NCBI GenBank assembly: GCA_038237435.1 | Contig: JBBRYT010000006.1 | Location: 62,001 to 126,000 of the forward strand | DNA from: JACCTI01 sp038237435 | GTDB lineage: Bacteria > Verrucomicrobiota > Verrucomicrobiia > Chthoniobacterales > UBA10450 | Reading direction: 5' to 3' | Length of the DNA stretch: 64,000 nucleotides | Shown: positions 60,955 to 64,000 of the stretch, piece by piece | Position numbering within the stretch: the first letter of the stretch is position 1 | How the letters are laid out: every line of letters begins with the position of its first letter | Translations under genes and position numbers: made by a program | The notes under the pieces: generated by a model | Databases searched by the model: none | Told to the model about the DNA's origin: nothing | Seen by the model: only the letters and a program-made list of their open reading frames with translations

Positions 60955-61480
60955 GAAGAAATCTTTACGGCCAGCGTTGAGTTATCTCGCGCTGGCCGTT
61001 TTCGTTTTGTTCGCGCTTTATCCGATTCCTGCAGATTCTCACGATCGCAAGGCCGGGCGATCAGCTTCTTTCGACCTCGCTTTAGTCCAATTCCGAAAGA
61101 CGCAACGCTTGCGAACTTTCGTGTGCTGCTAACGGAGACGCCGTTTCTTCGCTGGCTGGGAAACTCCAGTATCATCGCCCTCACCGTTACGCTGACGGGT
61201 GTCGTGCTTGCCTCGACCGCGGGTTATGCGCTCTCGCGTTTTCGTTTTCTCGGACGGGGTTCGATGCTCAATGGTTTACTCGTCACGCAGATGTTCCCGG
61301 CCACGATGTTGCTCCTGCCGCTTTATCTCATCTTGATCAAACTGAGCCTGATCAATTCCTATCTCGGCATCATCGTTATTTACGCGGCCACTGCGTTGCC
61401 CTTTTGTATTTGGCAGCTGAAAGGGATACTACGACACCATCCCACAATCGCTCGAAGAAGCGGCGGGCATCGATGGTTGA
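60955..61480 (+). pseudogene. decayed MalG-type sugar ABC transporter permease
   Basis: Pieces of a carbohydrate ABC permease occur in order: KKSLRPALSYLALAVFVLFALYPI, then a shift to ILTIARPGDQLLS, then SPIPKDATLANFRVLL and the clean stretch FLRWLGNSSIIALTVTLTGVVLASTAGYALSRFRF to FCIWQLKG (61123-61430), then after another shift YYDTIPQSLEEAAGIDG and a stop. The EAA motif (EEAAxID) marks the family. The protein is cut before the last helices, and no partner permease or ATPase is near. It is a pseudogene. Confidence 0.8.
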
Positions 61481-61615
61481 TGAAATAGAATGACGCCAGC
61501 GTGAACACATCCTTCCAATGGCAGCACCTGTGAAATTTTGTTGAGCCGTTCAACGAAGCGGAAACGGTGCCAAATCTCTTTTCGATTGGGCGACCTCTTG
61601 TAAGCTCTCCTCGTT

Positions 61616-62632
61616 ATGGAATCGCTTTACGTGGTCGGCGTCGCAGTCATTGCGCTTTTTGGCTTCATTCTTTGTATCGTTCTTTTCAATTTCTTCGGCC
61701 TCTGGGTGCGCGCGCGCATCGCCAACGCTCCGGTTAGCCTGGGAAAAATGGTTGGCATGCGCCTGCGCAAAGTGCCGGTCGGTTACATCGTGGACAATCG
61801 CATCACTGCGGTGAAGGCCGGGATTGAAATTCCCAGCGATCCCTTGGAAGCGCATTACCTCGCCGGCGGCAGTGTTGATCAGGTGGTGTTGGCGCTGATC
61901 GCGGCAGACAAAGCCGGTATCTCGCTCGATTTCAATCGCGCCTGCGCGATCGATCTCGCGACCAAAGGCACCGGCAAGACCGTGCTCGAAGCGGTGCGCA
62001 CGAGCATCAATCCTAAAGTGATCGACGTGCCGAATCCATCGTCGGGGCGGCAAACAATCGACGGCGTAGCAAAAGATGGCATCGGCGCGAAAGTGAAAGC
62101 GCGCGTCACCGTGCGTTCGCACCTCGATCGTTTCGTCGGCGGCGCGACTGAAGAAACAATTATCGCCCGTGTCGGCGAAGGTATTGTGAGCGCGATTGGC
62201 TCGGCCGATTCCTACAAAGACGTGTTGGAAAATCCGGACCGCATTTCGAAGGCGGTGCTGGCGAAGGGCCTCGATAGCAACACGGCTTTCGAAATTCTTT
62301 CGATCGATATCGCCGACGTCGATGTGGGCGACAACATCGGCGCCAAGTTGCAAAGCGAGCAGGCCGATGCCGACAAACGTATCGCGCAGGCGAAAGCGGA
62401 AGTGCGCCGGGCCGCGGCGGTGGCGGTTGAACAGGAAATGCGCGCCGAGACTCAGAAGATGCGCGCGAAAGTAGTGGAAGCGGAATCGCTCGTGCCGCAG
62501 GCCATGGCGGAAGCGTTTCGTTCCGGCAATCTTGGCATCATGGATTACGTGCGGATGAAAAATGTGCAGGCCGACACTTCGATGCGCGAGTCTATTGCCG
62601 GTGGAGAGAAGAAGACCGACGGCACGCCGTAA
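61616..62632 (+). CDS. floA: flotillin-like protein FloA
   Basis: The 338-residue protein has one N-terminal membrane helix (about 3-27) and the FloA/UPF0365 body: NAPVSLGKMVGMRLRKVPVG, SIDIADVDVGDNIGAKLQSEQADADKRIAQAKAEVRRAAAV, with the long C-terminal coiled coil. It forms membrane microdomains. In Bacillus the partner NfeD is adjacent; here no NfeD gene is seen. A decamer copy lies just after the stop (62635-62644). Confidence 0.92.
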   Translation: MESLYVVGVAVIALFGFILCIVLFNFFGLWVRARIANAPVSLGKMVGMRLRKVPVGYIVDNRITAVKAGIEIPSDPLEAHYLAGGSVDQVVLALIAADKAGISLDFNRACAIDLATKGTGKTVLEAVRTSINPKVIDVPNPSSGRQTIDGVAKDGIGAKVKARVTVRSHLDRFVGGATEETIIARVGEGIVSAIGSADSYKDVLENPDRISKAVLAKGLDSNTAFEILSIDIADVDVGDNIGAKLQSEQADADKRIAQAKAEVRRAAAVAVEQEMRAETQKMRAKVVEAESLVPQAMAEAFRSGNLGIMDYVRMKNVQADTSMRESIAGGEKKTDGTP

Positions 62633-62652
62633 CTGCCTAACGAGTGGTGGCC

Positions 62653-63276
62653 ATGCATCTTCTTGCCGTCGCGGAGAACATTTTCTTTCTTGTTCTGGTC
62701 GCGGTCATCGGACTGATTCGTTGGATCATGGTCGCGTCGGAAACAGCGAAAAATTCGAGGACACAAAAACGGACCGAACCCTCGGCGCCGAATGCTCCCG
62801 TGCCCCGCGCGCCGGCTCAAACGGAGGAAGAACGTGTCCGCCGATTCATGGAAGCGCTCGGCGTTCCGACTTCAAATGCGCCGGTGCCGCGCCAGGTCAC
62901 ACCGCCGAAACCAGCCCGTGGCAAAGTTCAACCAATCGATCCTTTCCCAAAACCACGCGGCGGGCCGTGGCGACCCGAGCCGGTTGTTACGTCGGCGCCA
63001 CCACCGCTTCCGGTCACACCGCCGAGGGTAACGGATCTTCCGAAGGTTCAAACCGAAAGAACCGCGGCGCCTGTTTTCGAAGTGCACGTGGTCGAAGGCC
63101 GGGCCGAGGAATCTCTCAAGCCTACTGCACTCGTTAGGCCAACTAGCGTCGCTTCCTCAGTTGGCTGGGCCGCGCGTCTGGCCAGTGCTGATGGTCAGCG
63201 GGATGCAATTGTTCTGCGCGAAATTTTCGGTGCGCCGCGCAGTTTGCAGCCGCTCGATTTGCATTCGTTAGGCTAA
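62653..63276 (+). CDS. membrane-anchored Pro-rich protein, unknown function
   Basis: From ATG 62653 the protein has 207 residues: an N-terminal membrane helix (MHLLAVAENIFFLVLVAVIGLIRWIM), a Pro/Arg-rich disordered middle, and a C-terminal segment GQRDAIVLREIFGAPRSLQP that looks conserved. A GTG start at 62644 would add three residues. It follows FloA closely and may work with it. I do not recognise the family. Near the end a decamer (63130) gives LVRP and a near-copy at 63264 gives HSLG before the stop. Confidence 0.6.
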   Translation: MHLLAVAENIFFLVLVAVIGLIRWIMVASETAKNSRTQKRTEPSAPNAPVPRAPAQTEEERVRRFMEALGVPTSNAPVPRQVTPPKPARGKVQPIDPFPKPRGGPWRPEPVVTSAPPPLPVTPPRVTDLPKVQTERTAAPVFEVHVVEGRAEESLKPTALVRPTSVASSVGWAARLASADGQRDAIVLREIFGAPRSLQPLDLHSLG

Positions 63277-63281
63277 AAGAA

Positions 63282-63311
63282 AACGCCGGAGACAATTGCG
63301 TCCCCGGCGTT
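63282..63311 (+). terminator. candidate terminator hairpin
   Basis: AACGCCGG (63282-63289) pairs with CCGGCGTT (63304-63311), with an extra GAC/GTC pair inside, and is followed within 10 bases by a run of six T. It lies 6 bases after the stop of the Pro-rich protein gene, as a terminator should. Confidence 0.65.
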
Positions 63312-63360
63312 CCCATCCCTTTTTTCCCAAAAACAATTCAGTGACCTTGCGTCTGCGCGC

Positions 63361-63939
63361 TCAGATTGTTCGCTCGCCATTGGTTTGCGCTCGTTCAGCG
63401 TCGGTTAATCTGCCGCCGTTGGCGTTGCGATCGCTCGCAATTTGTCCGCGCAAAAAAGTTTCACGCGCTTCCAGGCGTGACGTTTCGCGCGCAGTCAAAC
63501 TTCCGCTCTTGATCCCCTGCGCGATCCGATCCTGTTGATTCTCGAGACGTTGACCGACTTCCGATTTCGGCGTGATGTTTTGCACCTGCGCGTCATGCTT
63601 CTGCGAATGAATCGACCGGCTCAAACCATTTTCCTCGCGATTTAATTTCGCTTGTTCCTGCAAGGTCAAGTGGCCGCCATTCTCCGCGCGAAAAAAATTT
63701 TCCTGTGCCTTGAGATTGGCTTCGCGATTTTCCAGGCGCGCGGCCTCTCGCGAAGTGAGCGCTCCAGACTTTACGCCGGCGGCGATACGGTCCTGTTGAT
63801 TTTCGAAGCGCCGGTTGACCTGACGAACGCGTGGATGACGCGCGGCCATAAGATCACCAGTCGAAAATCCGAAAATCAACGCCGTCGCGCAGACCGCAGA
63901 GATTATCTTTCCATTTATTAAACCCAATGATGCTTTCAT
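63361..63939 (-). CDS. secreted protein with two tandem ~80-residue repeats
   Basis: The 192-residue protein has a signal peptide (to about residue 32) and two copies of a charged helical unit: RFENQQDRIAAGVKSGALT...REAARLENREANL and RLENQQDRIAQGIKSGSLT...RETSRLEARETFL, each followed by NGGxLTxxExAxxN. That looks like a helical repeat with a Gly-rich turn, perhaps calcium-binding, but no EF-hand acid set is complete. Similar charged repeat proteins occur in Verrucomicrobiota; the function is unknown. The gene ends at the right edge of the window with a 5' hairpin beyond it. Confidence 0.7.
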   Translation of the reverse strand: MKASLGLINGKIISAVCATALIFGFSTGDLMAARHPRVRQVNRRFENQQDRIAAGVKSGALTSREAARLENREANLKAQENFFRAENGGHLTLQEQAKLNREENGLSRSIHSQKHDAQVQNITPKSEVGQRLENQQDRIAQGIKSGSLTARETSRLEARETFLRGQIASDRNANGGRLTDAERAQTNGERTI

Positions 63940-63948
63940 GCAGAAGTA

Positions 63949-63972
63949 AACCCCGTTCGCTCGCGCGGGGTT
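63949..63972. repeat. GC-rich hairpin upstream of the repeat-protein gene
   Basis: AACCCCG (63949-63955) and CGGGGTT (63966-63972) form a 7-bp stem 10 bases before the start codon of the 63361-63939 gene. It may be a terminator of a gene beyond the window or a leader hairpin; the T/A context fits neither clearly. Confidence 0.45.
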
Positions 63973-64000
63973 GCAGGAAAAATTTTGCGAATCCGAAAAG

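Larger units (their letters stand above)
557..63139. repeat. dispersed decamer family CTCGTTAGGC (exact copies)
   Basis: Exact copies in + orientation start at 557, 800, 13062, 14355, 14961, 28256, 38876, 41884, 43470, 45769, 47275, 48040, 49464, 51371, 58269 and 63130. Reverse copies (GCCTAACGAG) start at 9001, 17200, 25799, 36283, 42140, 43254, 51448, 55436, 56488, 60908 and 62635. One-mismatch copies include CTTGTTAGGC (95, 581, 35543; reversed 14826, 16240, 43700, 46123, 49589) and TTCGTTAGGC (25287, 35362, 39357, 63264; reversed 1517, 23856, 24921, 35593), plus others at 1722, 4294, 7706, 8558, 9136, 15689, 17588, 18565, 30357, 34796, 50230, 53555. Of the 27 exact copies 18 have A in front, giving ACTCGTTAGGC. 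Copies are spread through genes and gaps alike, 16 against 11 by strand. This is a counted observation; its role is unknown. Confidence 0.95.

Noticed and set aside
557..63139. TTAGGC core as telomere-like repeat
   Set aside because: The nematode-type TTAGGC repeat is tandem; here copies are single and dispersed, and the flanking CTCG is part of the motif.
1..64000. CRISPR array, rRNA, prophage or intact insertion sequence
   Set aside because: No regularly spaced repeats, rRNA signatures, integrase or transposase motifs were found; DUF1353 alone is not enough to call a phage region.

Overview
The window reads as a chromosomal segment of a Gram-negative soil-type Verrucomicrobiota, possibly of the Chthoniobacter/Udaeobacter kind (lineage inferred, not proven). 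The reasons are an LpxA homologue, a TolC-type channel, a SecA of 1005 residues with a large insertion and SEC-C tail, a PEP-CTERM protein, a TIGR02597-like surface protein, and several secreted proteins ending in a module that closes with an [R/Q]-[FY]-Y-[RK]-V-like motif. Genes are dense, on both strands, with many 1-8 bp overlaps. No rRNA, CRISPR array, prophage or intact transposase was seen. One tRNA-Ser(GCU) is present.

Layout: 1-1099 molybdenum-hydroxylase maturation (XdhC end, MocA-like). 1049-5216 PBP1-type synthase, monothiol glutaredoxin-like protein, LysS. 5333-9960 MsrA, small membrane/secreted proteins, a DUF1353 protein and a subtilase. 10076-15648 a same-strand run: ACT protein, TPR protein, PATAN/DUF4388 regulator, secreted protein, amidase, Nnr. 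15643-23803 AroB, Tic20-like membrane protein, HolA, metallopeptidase, hybrid kinase plus receiver, UvrB. 23877-29401 one tightly packed strand: HppD, HmgA, FolE, a triple-domain PTPS protein, a nitrilase-family amidase and a cupin. 29479-34126 cyclase-TolB-TPR protein, aromatic amino acid decarboxylase, cupredoxin. 34301-36303 NrdR, an unknown protein, HIT protein, L,D-transpeptidase. 36357-38358 a possible tRNA-flanked cassette. 38421-47344 MoeA, MarR, TolC, laccase-domain protein, LpxA, RadC, polyprenyl synthase, LplA-like ligase, PyrF, IspE. 47421-56055 succinate dehydrogenase, PyrE, RidA, a subclass B3-like metallo-beta-lactamase, SecA. 56052-63939 surface/secreted proteins, two decayed transporter genes (TauE/SafE and MalG), FloA and a tandem-repeat protein.

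The strongest unexplained signal is a dispersed decamer, 5'-CTCGTTAGGC-3' (11-base consensus ACTCGTTAGGC). I count 27 exact copies on the two strands in 64 kb, against about 0.12 expected in random sequence of even composition, plus more than 25 one-mismatch copies. It lies inside genes of every function, in both orientations, supplies start-proximal and stop codons, and in two places forms inverted pairs at gene ends. This is how DNA-uptake sequences behave in Neisseria and Pasteurellaceae. I therefore propose it as a candidate uptake or genome-tag sequence of this lineage; no competence gene lies in the window to support that directly.

Other points of note are a three-domain PTPS protein whose first two domains have lost zinc histidines, linkage of tyrosine catabolism with pterin synthesis, a tRNA-Ser 3'-end duplication flanking a delta-60-repeat gene, a two-hairpin repeat that donates stop codons, a 64-residue insertion in UvrB, and a receiver domain missing its middle in a hybrid kinase.
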